Assembly (NCBI GenBank): GCA_023405815.1 | Contig: JAEXXM010000072.1 | Span: forward strand, 62,001 to 126,000 | DNA length: 64,000 nt | Reading direction: 5' to 3' | DNA from: Pseudomonadota bacterium | GTDB taxonomy: Bacteria > Pseudomonadota > Alphaproteobacteria > Rhizobiales > Hyphomicrobiaceae | Shown: one piece after another, positions 9,049 through 17,280 of the stretch | Position numbering within the stretch: the stretch's first letter is position 1 | Layout: each line of letters opens with the position of its first letter | The notes under the pieces: model-generated | What the model was told of the DNA's origin: nothing | What the model saw: only the letters and a program-made list of their open reading frames with translations | The model's database searches: none | Made by a program: the position numbers and the translations under genes

Positions 9049-9501
9049 ATGTCAGGGGCACGACGGTACATGGTGTTGCTCGCAACGGTCCTGGCTGGCG
9101 CTGCCATGCTTGTCGCCGCGGCGGACCGCGGCCTGACGCGCGAGACCATCACCGCGCTGCTTGACACCGGCGATACCGTCATCGGCCAGATGATCGCCTA
9201 TCCCGCCGGCGCACCGGCAGAGATCACCTCGGCCATCGTCACCATGCTGCCCGGCGAGGAGACCGGCTGGCACCAGCACGACGTGCCGATGTTCGGCTAT
9301 ATCCTCGAAGGTGAGGTCACCGTCGACTATGGCAAAAAGGGCACGCGCGTCTATCGCCAGGGCGACGCCGTCATGGAGGCGATCGACTGGCCGCACAACG
9401 GGCGCAACACCGGCACTGGCCCCGCACGCATCCTCGCCGTGTTCATGGGAGCCGAGGGCATCCCCAACACCGTCATGCTACCCAAAGCTCCGATGCCCTA
9501 A
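9049..9501 (+). CDS. Exported cupin-domain protein
   Basis: 150 residues. Residues 8-25 form a hydrophobic leader, so the protein is exported or anchored. The rest is a single small cupin: GEETGWHQHDVPMFGYILEGEVTVDYG matches the first cupin motif (metal ligands in WHQHD and the downstream glutamate), and the second motif is weaker around HNGRNTGTGPARILAVFMG. Similar small periplasmic cupins are common, with no assigned substrate. Its stop lies only 12 nt from the convergent dnaE2 stop. Function is not known. Confidence 0.85.
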   Translation: MSGARRYMVLLATVLAGAAMLVAAADRGLTRETITALLDTGDTVIGQMIAYPAGAPAEITSAIVTMLPGEETGWHQHDVPMFGYILEGEVTVDYGKKGTRVYRQGDAVMEAIDWPHNGRNTGTGPARILAVFMGAEGIPNTVMLPKAPMP

Positions 9502-9513
9502 CTCCCGGTCCCT

Positions 9514-12500
9514 CTAATGAAAATCGCGCGACTTGGGGATGATGCGCTGATAGCGCGGGTGCGTCGCCCAGCGCGGATGCATCTTGTTGGCGTTGGCATC
9601 GGCGGGGAATTTCCCCTCCGGCGGTGATCTCGAGTCAGCGTGCACGACGTGGTCGGCGTTGGCGACCGGCACCTTCATGTCGGCCGCGTCGGCCGACAGG
9701 AGCTGCAGCCAGTCGCTGCGGTCCTCCAGTCGCGATGCGACGACGTGGATGATGTCCTCGTGCCGCTGCACGCGCCCGTGAATGACGATGAGCCGCGAGG
9801 CCATCACCTCCTTGCGGAAACGCTCGAGTTGCTTTGCCCATATGACGGCATTGGCGATGCCCGTCTCATCCTCGACGGTCATGAATACGACACCCTTGGC
9901 CGAGCCGGGGCGCTGACGCACCAGCACGACGCCGGCCACCGCCACCCAGGCCCCGTCCCTGATCCCGCGCAGCTCATCGCAAGAAACGACGCGTCGCGCC
10001 GTGAACTGCTCGCGCACAAAGCTCATCGGATGCGCTTTGAGGGACAGCCGCAGCATCTGATAGTCGTTGACCACATGCTCGGAGAGCCGCATCTGCGGCA
10101 GTTGCACGAACGGCTCAGTCGCAGCTTCGCGCGTCTCGCTCCAGATGAACAGCGGCAGCGGCTCGGCGGCGGAAAGCGCCTTCACCTCCCATAGCGCCTG
10201 CCGTCGGTCGCGGCCGACGGAGCGGAAGGCATCGGCGGCAGCGAGCTTCTCCAAAGTGATGAGCTTCACCCGCGCCCGCGCCCACACGTCGTGCACGTCC
10301 CGGAACGGCTTCATCGCCGCCACTACTGTCGTCCCGGCACTTGTTGCCGGGATCCAGCTTACCGCTGGAGCCTCCGCTTGCGGGGACAAGCCCCGGGATG
10401 ACATTGTTTGCAGAGCATCGGTATGGCTCCCCAGGCGGCCATCCACGCAAGTCTCCGCACACGCACCGGGTGAGGAGGCGCGCGCCGCGACGAGCTTCTT
10501 GATCTCTTCCTCTTGCAAGCCGTCGACCTGCCGCAACCCCAGCCGCATCGCGGGCCGTCCATCGGTGCCGCCTTTCTCCAAGGTGCAGTCCCAGTCGGAG
10601 AGATTGACGTCGGCCCCGCGCACCTCGACGCCATGCTCGCGCGCATCGCGCACGATCTGCGCCGGCGCATAAAAACCCATCGGCTGCGAGTTCAAGAGCG
10701 CCGCCGCGAACGCCGCCGGATGATGGCACTTGATCCACGACGACACGTATACGAGATGGGCAAAGCTCGCCGCGTGGCTCTCCGGAAAGCCGTACTCGCC
10801 GAAACCCTTGATCTGGTTGAAGCAGCGCTGAGCGAAGGCCTTGTCGTAGCCGCGCGCCGTCATGCGCGAGACCATCTTCTCTTCCAAAAGCCCGATGGAG
10901 CCGCGCCGGCGGAACGTCGCCATCGCCTTGCGCAATTCGTTCACCTCCGCGTCCGAGAACTTCGCGGCGACGAGCGCAATGCGCATCGCCTGCTCCTGGA
11001 ACAGCGGCACACCCTTGGTCTTGCCGAGGATGTTCTTCAATTCGTCCTTCGGTCCATGCTGCGGTGAGGGCGAAGGATAGCGCTCTGCCTCGATACCATC
11101 GCGCCGGCGCAAGTAAGGGTGCACCATGTCGCCCTGGATGGGGCCGGGACGCACGATCGCCACCTCGATGACGAGATCGTAGAAGCACCGCGGCTTCAGC
11201 CGCGGCAGCATGTTCATCTGCGCCCGGCTCTCCACCTGGAACACGCCGACGGAATCGGCCTTGCACAGCATGTCGTAGACCGCCCCGTCCTCGCGCGGCA
11301 CGGTGGCGAGCGTCAGCGCCTTGCCCTCGTGCTGCGCGATGAGATCGAAGGCCTTGCGGATGCAGGTGAGCATCCCGAGCGCCAGCACGTCGACCTTCAA
11401 GAGACCCAGCGCCGCGATGTCGTCCTTGTCCCATTCGATGAAGGTGCGGTCCTCCATCGCCGCGTTGCCGACCGGCACCACCTCGATGAGCGGTCCGCGC
11501 GTCAAGACGAAGCCGCCGACGTGCTGGGAAAGATGGCGCGGAAAACCCATCAGCTCGTGCGCCAGCTCGAGCACCGTCGCCAGCAGCTTGTCCTTGGGAT
11601 CGAGCCCGGCCGCGCGCACGTGCTTCTCCGGCAGCGTGCCCCCGCTCGATGTACCCCACACCATGCCGCTGAGCGCCGAGACCGTATCCTCCGACAGCCC
11701 CATCGCCTTGCCGACGTCGCGCACCGCCGAGCGCGCGCGATAGGAGATGACGGTGGCGGCAAGACCCGCGCGGTCGCGGCCGTAGCGCGCGTAGATGTAC
11801 TGGATCACCTCCTCGCGCCGCTCGTGCTCGAAATCGACGTCGATGTCGGGCGGCTCGCGCCGCTCGGGCGAGATGAAGCGCTCGAACAGCACGTCGATCT
11901 CGGTCGGGTTCACCGCCGTGACGGCGAGGCAGTAGCAGACGGCGGAGTTGGCGGCCGAGCCGCGCCCCTGGCAGAGGATGCCGCGCGAGCGTGCGAAGCG
12001 CACGATGTCGTGCACGGTGAGGAAATATTGCGCGTAGCCGAGCTGGTCGATCAGCGCCAGCTCGCGCTCGATGAGCCCGCGCACTTTGCCAGGAATGCCG
12101 CCTGGGAAGCGCCAGCGCGCCCCTTCCCAGGTGAGGTCTTCGAGGTGGCCTTGCGGCGTCTTGCCGGGCGGTATCGGCTCGTCCGGATACTCGTATTTGA
12201 GATCATCGAGCGAGAAGCGGCAGCCCTCGGCAATCTCCATCGTGCGCAGGATGGCATCCTCATGACCGCGGAAAAGGCGCGCCATCTCCCGCGGAGCCTT
12301 GAGGTGGCGCTCGGCGTTCGCCGCCAGCTTGAAGCCGGCCTCACGGATCGTAGTTTTCTCGCGCACGCAGGTGAGCACGTCCTGCAGCTCGCGCCGCTGC
12401 GGAGCGTGGTAGAGCACATCGCCCGTGGCGACAAGTGGAGTGCCACAGCGCTTCGCCAGCATCGCCAGAGCCGCGATGCGCGCGCGGTCATCGCCGCGGT

Positions 12501-13212
12501 AGGTATGGCTCCCCGCGAGATAGAGCGGGCTGTCGCCCAGCGCCGCCTTCATGCGCCGCAGCTCCGCTTCGAAGCTCCGCGCATCCGTAGTCCGCTTTCT
12601 CTTTTCCCTCCCCCCTTGCGGGGGAGGGTTGGGGAGGGGGGTGTCCACAACGGTCGACGTGTCTGCACCACCCCCACCCCAACCCTCCCCCATCAAGGGG
12701 GAGGGTGAAATGAGTGGAGAGCCCTTCAAGCGGAAGGGAATGATGTCGGCAGTGAGCGGAGCCTCACGCGCAGCGCGCTCGGAGGAAAGCACGCGCCAGC
12801 CCCAGTCCCCAGGTGCAAGCGCGATGAATATCTGTCCCTCCGCGTGCCGCGCGACATCCTCCAGATAAAGCGTGCACTCCCCTTTCTTGGCCCGCATCTG
12901 CCCTTCCGATAGCAGTCGCGACAGGCGCCCGTAGGCTTGCCGATCGCGCGGCAGGCAGAGGAGGCTCGGCGCATCCTGCAGATCGAGGCGCGCCCCGACG
13001 ATCAGCTTCAGTCCCACCTCCTTCGCCGCAACGTGTGCGCGAACGACACCGGCGAGCGTGTTGCGGTCGGTGACGGCGATCGCTGCGATGCCGAGCGCAT
13101 GCGCCTGCGCCACAAGCTCCTCGCCATGCGAAGCCCCGCGCAGGAACGAGAAATTGGTCGTTACCTGTAGCTCGGCATATCGCGTTGCCGTTTTGTTCGA
13201 CAAAGCGCTCAC
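9514..13212 (-). CDS. dnaE2: Error-prone DNA polymerase DnaE2 (ImuC)
   Basis: About 1232 residues, longer than the usual roughly 1080. DnaE2 is the SOS-induced translesion polymerase that works with ImuA and ImuB. Seen: PHP domain start (YAELQVTTNFSFLRGASH), the catalytic region GRGSAANSAVCYCLAVTAV and PPDIDVDFEHERRE carrying the active-site aspartates, the helix-hairpin region, and an OB domain (VAVAGVVLVRQRPGSAKGVVFMTVEDE, shown by GVVLVRQRPGS). The extra length is explained by two in-frame palindromic repeats at residues about 169-203 and 937-962 (the second insert spans about 56 residues in all). Start GTG at 13212 is preceded by AGGTGA; GTG at 13221 is an alternative. Third gene of imuA-imuB-dnaE2. 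Confidence 0.95.
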   Translation of the reverse strand: MSALSNKTATRYAELQVTTNFSFLRGASHGEELVAQAHALGIAAIAVTDRNTLAGVVRAHVAAKEVGLKLIVGARLDLQDAPSLLCLPRDRQAYGRLSRLLSEGQMRAKKGECTLYLEDVARHAEGQIFIALAPGDWGWRVLSSERAAREAPLTADIIPFRLKGSPLISPSPLMGEGWGGGGADTSTVVDTPLPNPPPQGGREKRKRTTDARSFEAELRRMKAALGDSPLYLAGSHTYRGDDRARIAALAMLAKRCGTPLVATGDVLYHAPQRRELQDVLTCVREKTTIREAGFKLAANAERHLKAPREMARLFRGHEDAILRTMEIAEGCRFSLDDLKYEYPDEPIPPGKTPQGHLEDLTWEGARWRFPGGIPGKVRGLIERELALIDQLGYAQYFLTVHDIVRFARSRGILCQGRGSAANSAVCYCLAVTAVNPTEIDVLFERFISPERREPPDIDVDFEHERREEVIQYIYARYGRDRAGLAATVISYRARSAVRDVGKAMGLSEDTVSALSGMVWGTSSGGTLPEKHVRAAGLDPKDKLLATVLELAHELMGFPRHLSQHVGGFVLTRGPLIEVVPVGNAAMEDRTFIEWDKDDIAALGLLKVDVLALGMLTCIRKAFDLIAQHEGKALTLATVPREDGAVYDMLCKADSVGVFQVESRAQMNMLPRLKPRCFYDLVIEVAIVRPGPIQGDMVHPYLRRRDGIEAERYPSPSPQHGPKDELKNILGKTKGVPLFQEQAMRIALVAAKFSDAEVNELRKAMATFRRRGSIGLLEEKMVSRMTARGYDKAFAQRCFNQIKGFGEYGFPESHAASFAHLVYVSSWIKCHHPAAFAAALLNSQPMGFYAPAQIVRDAREHGVEVRGADVNLSDWDCTLEKGGTDGRPAMRLGLRQVDGLQEEEIKKLVAARASSPGACAETCVDGRLGSHTDALQTMSSRGLSPQAEAPAVSWIPATSAGTTVVAAMKPFRDVHDVWARARVKLITLEKLAAADAFRSVGRDRRQALWEVKALSAAEPLPLFIWSETREAATEPFVQLPQMRLSEHVVNDYQMLRLSLKAHPMSFVREQFTARRVVSCDELRGIRDGAWVAVAGVVLVRQRPGSAKGVVFMTVEDETGIANAVIWAKQLERFRKEVMASRLIVIHGRVQRHEDIIHVVASRLEDRSDWLQLLSADAADMKVPVANADHVVHADSRSPPEGKFPADANANKMHPRWATHPRYQRIIPKSRDFH
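10327..10403. repeat. Palindromic repeat inserted in frame in dnaE2 (second site)
   Basis: Ends are inverted copies (TGTCGTCCCGG at the left, CCGGGATGACA at the right), and each half folds into its own hairpin. This is the widespread alphaproteobacterial intergenic palindrome that reads VPALVAGIQ or GNKCRDD in other frames; a related copy lies at 25805-25924 beyond the TonB receptor. Here it sits inside the polymerase, between LVAARA and PFRDVHDVWARA, which are nearly adjacent in other DnaE2 proteins, and adds about 56 residues (including flanks) without breaking the frame. Confidence 0.8.
12605..12708. repeat. GC-rich palindromic repeat inserted in frame in dnaE2 (first site)
   Basis: Two arms of about 40 nt (12605-12644 and 12664-12708) are near-perfect inverted copies of each other, and each arm is itself a hairpin of CCCTCCCCC / GGGGGAGGG followed by GGGGAGGGGGG. 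This REP-doublet or MITE-like unit is normally intergenic in alphaproteobacteria. In the polymerase it encodes PSPLMGEGWGGGG and PLPNPPPQGGREKRKR, lying in the PHP-domain region between ADIIPFRLKG and ARSFEAELRRMKAAL. Confidence 0.85.
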
Positions 13213-13226
13213 GACGATCACATCAC

Positions 13227-14774
13227 CTATGCGTAGAGCCCGTGCAGGAACCAGCGCGGCAGCTCCTCCTCCCCGCGCCCGTAGAGGCCCTCGCGGAACA
13301 CCCAGTAGCCGGCACCTCCATCGTCCTCGATGCGGTAGTAGTCGCGCGTGCCGCTTTTCTTCGTGGCGATCTCGTCCCACCACTCGGGTGCGATGCGCTG
13401 CGGACCCTCGGCACGCACGATACGCCGCTCCACCCGCCGCCAGGTGAAGCTCGCCGGCGGCCCTTCCGGTACCTCGGCAACGACGCGGATCGGCTCCGGG
13501 CTCGGCAGCAGCAGAGGCGGAGGTGTCGGTCCTGCGGCCGGCGGCCAGGCCTCTTCCTGCCGGCGAACGAGCGCCGGGATGCGCGCTTGCGCACGCTCGG
13601 GGATATGGCTCGAGCGCGGCGCGATGCGGCTGACGCGCGATGCTCCCAGCCGGTTCGTCAGCTTGTCGACGAGCTGCGCCGCATCGGTGCGATCCTCGCT
13701 CTTGAGCCGAGACGATAGCGCCTCCTGCGCGATCGAAGGCTTTTCCACCTGCACCGCCGCCAGCACCATCACGTCGACGCCGAAGCCTGCATCGATCGCC
13801 GCAAGCTTCTCCCTTAGGAGAGCCGTCATATGGTCGGGCGACCAGGAGGGGGCACTGAGCCCCGCGCGTGCCTCGCCGATGCTGCCGTCGCTGCGATAGA
13901 GGGAGAGGCACAAGCGACGTGCCCCGAGCCCGCGCACCGCAAGATGCGCGCACAGCTCCTTGGCGAGCCGCGCCGTCTCGGCTTCGAGCTGCTCCGACGC
14001 AATGAGCGGATCGGGCCACGAGCGCTGCACATAGAGCGCCGGCGGCTCGGTGAGCGGCCGGCATGGCTCGGCGCGCACGCCCAGCGCCTGGTCGAGACGC
14101 GTCAGCACCGCCTCGATGCCCTTCGCCGAACGGAACCGGCGCTGCAGCGCCGCCCGCGGCAGCCTATAGAGATCGCCGATGCGCTTCAGCCCGAGACGCT
14201 TCAGCAGCAAGACGGATTCCGGTGCAAGCCGTAAGGCTTCGACCGGCAGCCTGGCGAGCGCCGCCTCCGCTTTGCCTTCCCCCGCGTTCACCGGCGAGGA
14301 CGACGAGAAGCGCGCCAGCGCATGCGCCGCGCCGAGCGTATCGGCAAGCCCCAGGCGCGCCGTCAGCGAGAAGCGCTTCAACCGCGCGGCAAGGTCATCG
14401 AGCAACGCCGCCTCGCCCCCATAGAGATGGGCGACGCCGGTGATGTCGATCCAGATGCCGTCATCGCCGTCGGTGTTGCGGTTGGGACCGTAGCGTCCGC
14501 ACCACCGGGCGAGGCGCATGAGCGCGCTGCGGTCGCGGCGCGCGTCGGCCGGCTGCGTGAGAAGCGCGGGAAAGATGGCGCGCGCATCGGTGAGGGCCTG
14601 ACCGATGCGCACGCCTTTCACCGCCGCCAGCGGGTTGACGGCGGTGATGCGGGTGCCGTTGACGCCGGCTTCGACCAGCGCCAGCGGCATATCATTAGGA
14701 ACGAGCCCCGGCTGTGCGCGGCGCATGCGCTCGATCGGCCACAGCGGCAGCCATACGGAAACGATGCGTTTCAT
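13227..14774 (-). CDS. imuB: Y-family polymerase-like protein ImuB
   Basis: 515 residues. ImuB resembles Y-family DNA polymerases but lacks their catalytic acidic residues and acts as a hub linking DnaE2 to the beta clamp. The N-terminus (RIVSVWLPLWPIERMRR) and the palm-like GIWIDITGVAHLYGGEAALLDDL (key IDITGVAHLYGGE) are characteristic; the helix-hairpin segment LLKRLGLKRIGDLYRLPRAAL and a C-terminal ImuB-specific region WWDEIATKKSGTRDYYRIEDD follow. It overlaps the imuA 3' end by 80 nt and its stop lies 14 nt before the dnaE2 start, so the three genes form one transcript. Confidence 0.95.
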   Translation of the reverse strand: MKRIVSVWLPLWPIERMRRAQPGLVPNDMPLALVEAGVNGTRITAVNPLAAVKGVRIGQALTDARAIFPALLTQPADARRDRSALMRLARWCGRYGPNRNTDGDDGIWIDITGVAHLYGGEAALLDDLAARLKRFSLTARLGLADTLGAAHALARFSSSSPVNAGEGKAEAALARLPVEALRLAPESVLLLKRLGLKRIGDLYRLPRAALQRRFRSAKGIEAVLTRLDQALGVRAEPCRPLTEPPALYVQRSWPDPLIASEQLEAETARLAKELCAHLAVRGLGARRLCLSLYRSDGSIGEARAGLSAPSWSPDHMTALLREKLAAIDAGFGVDVMVLAAVQVEKPSIAQEALSSRLKSEDRTDAAQLVDKLTNRLGASRVSRIAPRSSHIPERAQARIPALVRRQEEAWPPAAGPTPPPLLLPSPEPIRVVAEVPEGPPASFTWRRVERRIVRAEGPQRIAPEWWDEIATKKSGTRDYYRIEDDGGAGYWVFREGLYGRGEEELPRWFLHGLYA

Positions 14775-15507
14775 CCGACCACTCCAACAGAACGGGATGA
14801 GGCTCGTGCGTCATCGGGCGATGCCGGCAGCGCTCCAGGGCAACCGCGTAGCGCGCCGCATCCGGCGCCGACGCGTCACAGGGATGCGCCGCGCTCGCGC
14901 ACGCTCCAACGCGCCAGCGCGTGGCGGTGGAGCCGGCCGGCGAAAGACGTGGGTCGGTGACGAGGAGGCACGGCGTCGAATGCTCGGCCGCAACGAGGCT
15001 CAAGCGGCGCGCCGGCGTCAGCTCGACCTCGTCCATGACGCCGATGACGAGCGCAAGGCTCTGCGAGCGCAGGCCCTCCTCCATTGCCCACAGGGAATCT
15101 GCAGCGCGTGCCGTTTCGACGAGCACCCACCCCGAAGGACGAAGACCGAGAGCGGCAAGTCCGCGCCCGTACGGCGCCCCGAGCTCATGCGCGAACTGGG
15201 ATGGCCAGCACCACAGGATGCGATGAGAAGCATCAGAGGAAGCTGCAAGGCTCTCCAGCCGGCGTACGGCGAGCCGCAACGTAAAGCCGAGTGCCGCCGC
15301 CCAGTCGCCGGCCGTGACGCCCGCTGCACGCGGCGCCGCCTTCACCTCGTGCAGCGCTGCGCCATCGAGCGCGCCGCCGATACGGCGGTCGATCTCGGGT
15401 TCGCCGAGCGTCCACGCGACGGCCCCGGCATGCGCTTCAGCCGTTTGCTGCAAAGAGAGAGAGTTACGCTCGAGCTTGCCGATGTGGGCGCGCAAGTTCG
15501 CCAACAC
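14695..15507 (-). CDS. imuA: SOS mutagenesis protein ImuA
   Basis: About 270 residues. ImuA is a RecA/SulA-like factor required for ImuB/DnaE2 mutagenesis. Recognisable parts: LRAHIGKLE at the start, GALDGAALHEVKAA, ILWCWPSQFAHELGAPYGRGLAALGL, VLVETARAADSLWAMEEGLRS and ATRWRVGACAS. The frame is open up to 15738 but without ATG; the conserved core begins just after the GTG at 15507, which I use. GTG at 15717 (GAGAG upstream) would add about 70 low-complexity residues and is a genuine alternative, as it lies nearer the LexA box. First gene of the operon. Confidence 0.85.
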   Translation of the reverse strand: MLANLRAHIGKLERNSLSLQQTAEAHAGAVAWTLGEPEIDRRIGGALDGAALHEVKAAPRAAGVTAGDWAAALGFTLRLAVRRLESLAASSDASHRILWCWPSQFAHELGAPYGRGLAALGLRPSGWVLVETARAADSLWAMEEGLRSQSLALVIGVMDEVELTPARRLSLVAAEHSTPCLLVTDPRLSPAGSTATRWRVGACASAAHPCDASAPDAARYAVALERCRHRPMTHEPHPVLLEWSDETHRFRMAAAVADRAHAPRTAGARS

Positions 15508-15738
15508 CTCGGTCTTGGGGGCCCTCGCACGCGTCTTGTCATCGAGTCCGGCCCCCGGGACGGCGAGGGGGTTCTCGCCATCCCGGTTCGGGCTAGAGCA
15601 CCCAAGCCCAACGCTACGCAACCCGTTACGCGGACAAGTACTGGGGCTTGGCTCTGGCCGCGAGACCGAGGACCGACGGCCGGACGGTGGGGTGGGGGAT
15701 GGGGCCGTCTGATCCACGGGGAACGCTCTCGCAACCAA

Positions 15739-16150
15739 CCGAGGCGACGACAGCTCGAATGTCGTCGTTCTTTTTTTGTTCTATGCCGCCACGCCTTGCC
15801 CGTCAAGACCAAAACAGGAACAAAGGCAGCGCATTTGTGTTGCAGCCACTCCCCTCCCCGACCATCGCGCATTTTCCACAGGAGAGGACTTGCCCACCGG
15901 CGAATCGATTCGCCACGCGACCGGGATGCCGCACTATCGGGCTGGGAACTGCCGGAAATTCAGGCTCTTGCGAGTGCAGATGGGAAACAGCGCGGGCAAA
16001 AAGCCACGAAACCGCGCCAAAAGGTGCGATGCAAACACAGGTGTGTCCCCCATGCTCTGCCGCGAAAAAATGGGACTGTTATATACCGTGCATTCACCTA
16101 ATCGCCCCATGCTCCCAGCGAGCCGAAATAACCCCCGGAGCCATTCAGTA
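15739..16150. other. Divergent intergenic region, imuA / L,D-transpeptidase
   Basis: No gene supported, although a plus-strand frame is open. The imuA-proximal end holds the LexA box at 15767-15781. A TATATA-like element at about 16080-16086 is a possible minus 10 for the plus-strand transpeptidase. The upstream part of the reading frame joined to that gene has no signal peptide and no recognisable domain. Confidence 0.5.
15767..15781 (-). promoter_or_regulatory. LexA (SOS) box upstream of imuA
   Basis: Exact GTTC-N7-GTTC direct repeat (spacer is seven T), the established LexA operator of alphaproteobacteria, read as GAAC-N7-GAAC on the imuA strand. It is 29-50 nt from the furthest upstream imuA start codons, as expected for a repressor covering the promoter. 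It predicts DNA-damage induction of imuA-imuB-dnaE2. Confidence 0.88.
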
Positions 16151-17194
16151 ATGCCCTCACGCAGTCTGATGAGTTCTATCGCCGTGGCAGCTCTCCTCGG
16201 CGCCGCATCCCTGGTCTCGGCCCCTCAAGCGCACGCGCAGGGACTGTTCGAATTCCTGTGGGGCGGCGGCCAGGAATGGGGCGGGAGCAAGCAGACCGTC
16301 TCCTTCGATCCCAAGTACACGGCCGGGCAGATCATCGTTAGCTTTGGCGACCGTCGGCTTTACCTCATCACCAAGGCCGGGACGGCGACCAGCTATCCCA
16401 TCGCCGTGCCGCGAGAGCAGAGCCGCTGGCAGGGCACGACCAGCGTGACCGACAAGCGCGTCAATCCCTCGTGGCGTCCGACACCCGAGATGCTGCGCGA
16501 GAATCCCAAGCTGCCGCTGTGGGTCCCCGGCGGTCACCGCATGAACCCGCTCGGCGTGCGCGCCATGTATCTCGGCTCGAGCACCTATCGCATTCACGGC
16601 ACCGACGCCCCCTGGACCATCGGCCAGGCGGTCTCGAAGGGCTGCATCCGCATGCTCAACGAGGACGTGCTGGACCTTTATCCGCGCGTTCCCGTCGGCA
16701 CCAAGGTGACCGTCACATGGCAGCGTTTCTCCTCGCAGACGATCGCGTCGGACAGCGACCCCGCGCCGTCGTTCTCTCCCGTCGCCACCCCTGCGGCCTA
16801 TAAGATTCCCGGGCGCCCGATCCGCTCGCTCACGCCGGCGGCGTCAGTCGAGACCGTCGCTGCCACCACCAACGACATGGGTGCACCGGCCGTCGATCCG
16901 AACGCCGACGAGGAAACGCTCGCTACGGCGGCCGAAAAGCCGCTCGAGCAGCCGAAGCCGAAGAAGGCCGAGGTGAAGAAGCCTGCCGTGGAGAAGACGG
17001 CAGCCGCACACACGAGCACCGCCACGTCGCACAACACCGCGACGCACGACGCTGCGTCCGCCGCCGAGAAGGCAGCAGCCGCTGCCGCCAAGGCCGCAGA
17101 GATAGCGCGTGCCGCCGCCGAGGCTGCCAAGAAGGCCGCCGAGGACGCCAAGAAGGCGACGTCCGGCGAGCCCGGAAAGAGCGCCTCGCTCTAA
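16151..17194 (+). CDS. Exported L,D-transpeptidase (YkuD domain)
   Basis: 347 residues from the ATG at 16151, which gives a clean signal peptide ending near AHAQ. YkuD transpeptidases form 3-3 peptidoglycan cross-links or attach proteins to peptidoglycan. The domain spans about residues 60-205; catalytic residues are in the motifs STYRIHGTD (His149) and SKGCIRMLNEDV (Cys165). After it, about 140 residues form a low-complexity tail: a proline/alanine region, lysine-rich KPKKAEVKKPAVEKT, then a long alanine/lysine helix. The tail is unusual in length and may reach across the wall or bind an envelope partner (inference). A strong terminator follows. Confidence 0.93.
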   Translation: MPSRSLMSSIAVAALLGAASLVSAPQAHAQGLFEFLWGGGQEWGGSKQTVSFDPKYTAGQIIVSFGDRRLYLITKAGTATSYPIAVPREQSRWQGTTSVTDKRVNPSWRPTPEMLRENPKLPLWVPGGHRMNPLGVRAMYLGSSTYRIHGTDAPWTIGQAVSKGCIRMLNEDVLDLYPRVPVGTKVTVTWQRFSSQTIASDSDPAPSFSPVATPAAYKIPGRPIRSLTPAASVETVAATTNDMGAPAVDPNADEETLATAAEKPLEQPKPKKAEVKKPAVEKTAAAHTSTATSHNTATHDAASAAEKAAAAAAKAAEIARAAAEAAKKAAEDAKKATSGEPGKSASL

Positions 17195-17219
17195 GCCGCG
17201 CGTCCATCTTCCAACGCAC

Positions 17220-17251
17220 AAAAAAGGGCTGCGCCTTCGCTGCCCTTTTTT
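17220..17251 (+). terminator. Intrinsic terminator after the L,D-transpeptidase gene
   Basis: Ten-base perfect stem AAAAAAGGGC / GCCCTTTTTT with a 12-nt loop. The A run on one side and T run on the other make it bidirectional, so it may also stop minus-strand transcripts of the zinc-binding protein gene that ends at 17281. Confidence 0.9.
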
Positions 17252-17280
17252 GCTTGCCTCATCCGGACGCCTTGCCGCCT

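Noticed and set aside
13227..14064. N-terminal extension of dnaE2 by 280 codons
   Set aside because: It is a shadow of imuB in another frame; the PHP domain begins just after the GTG at 13212.
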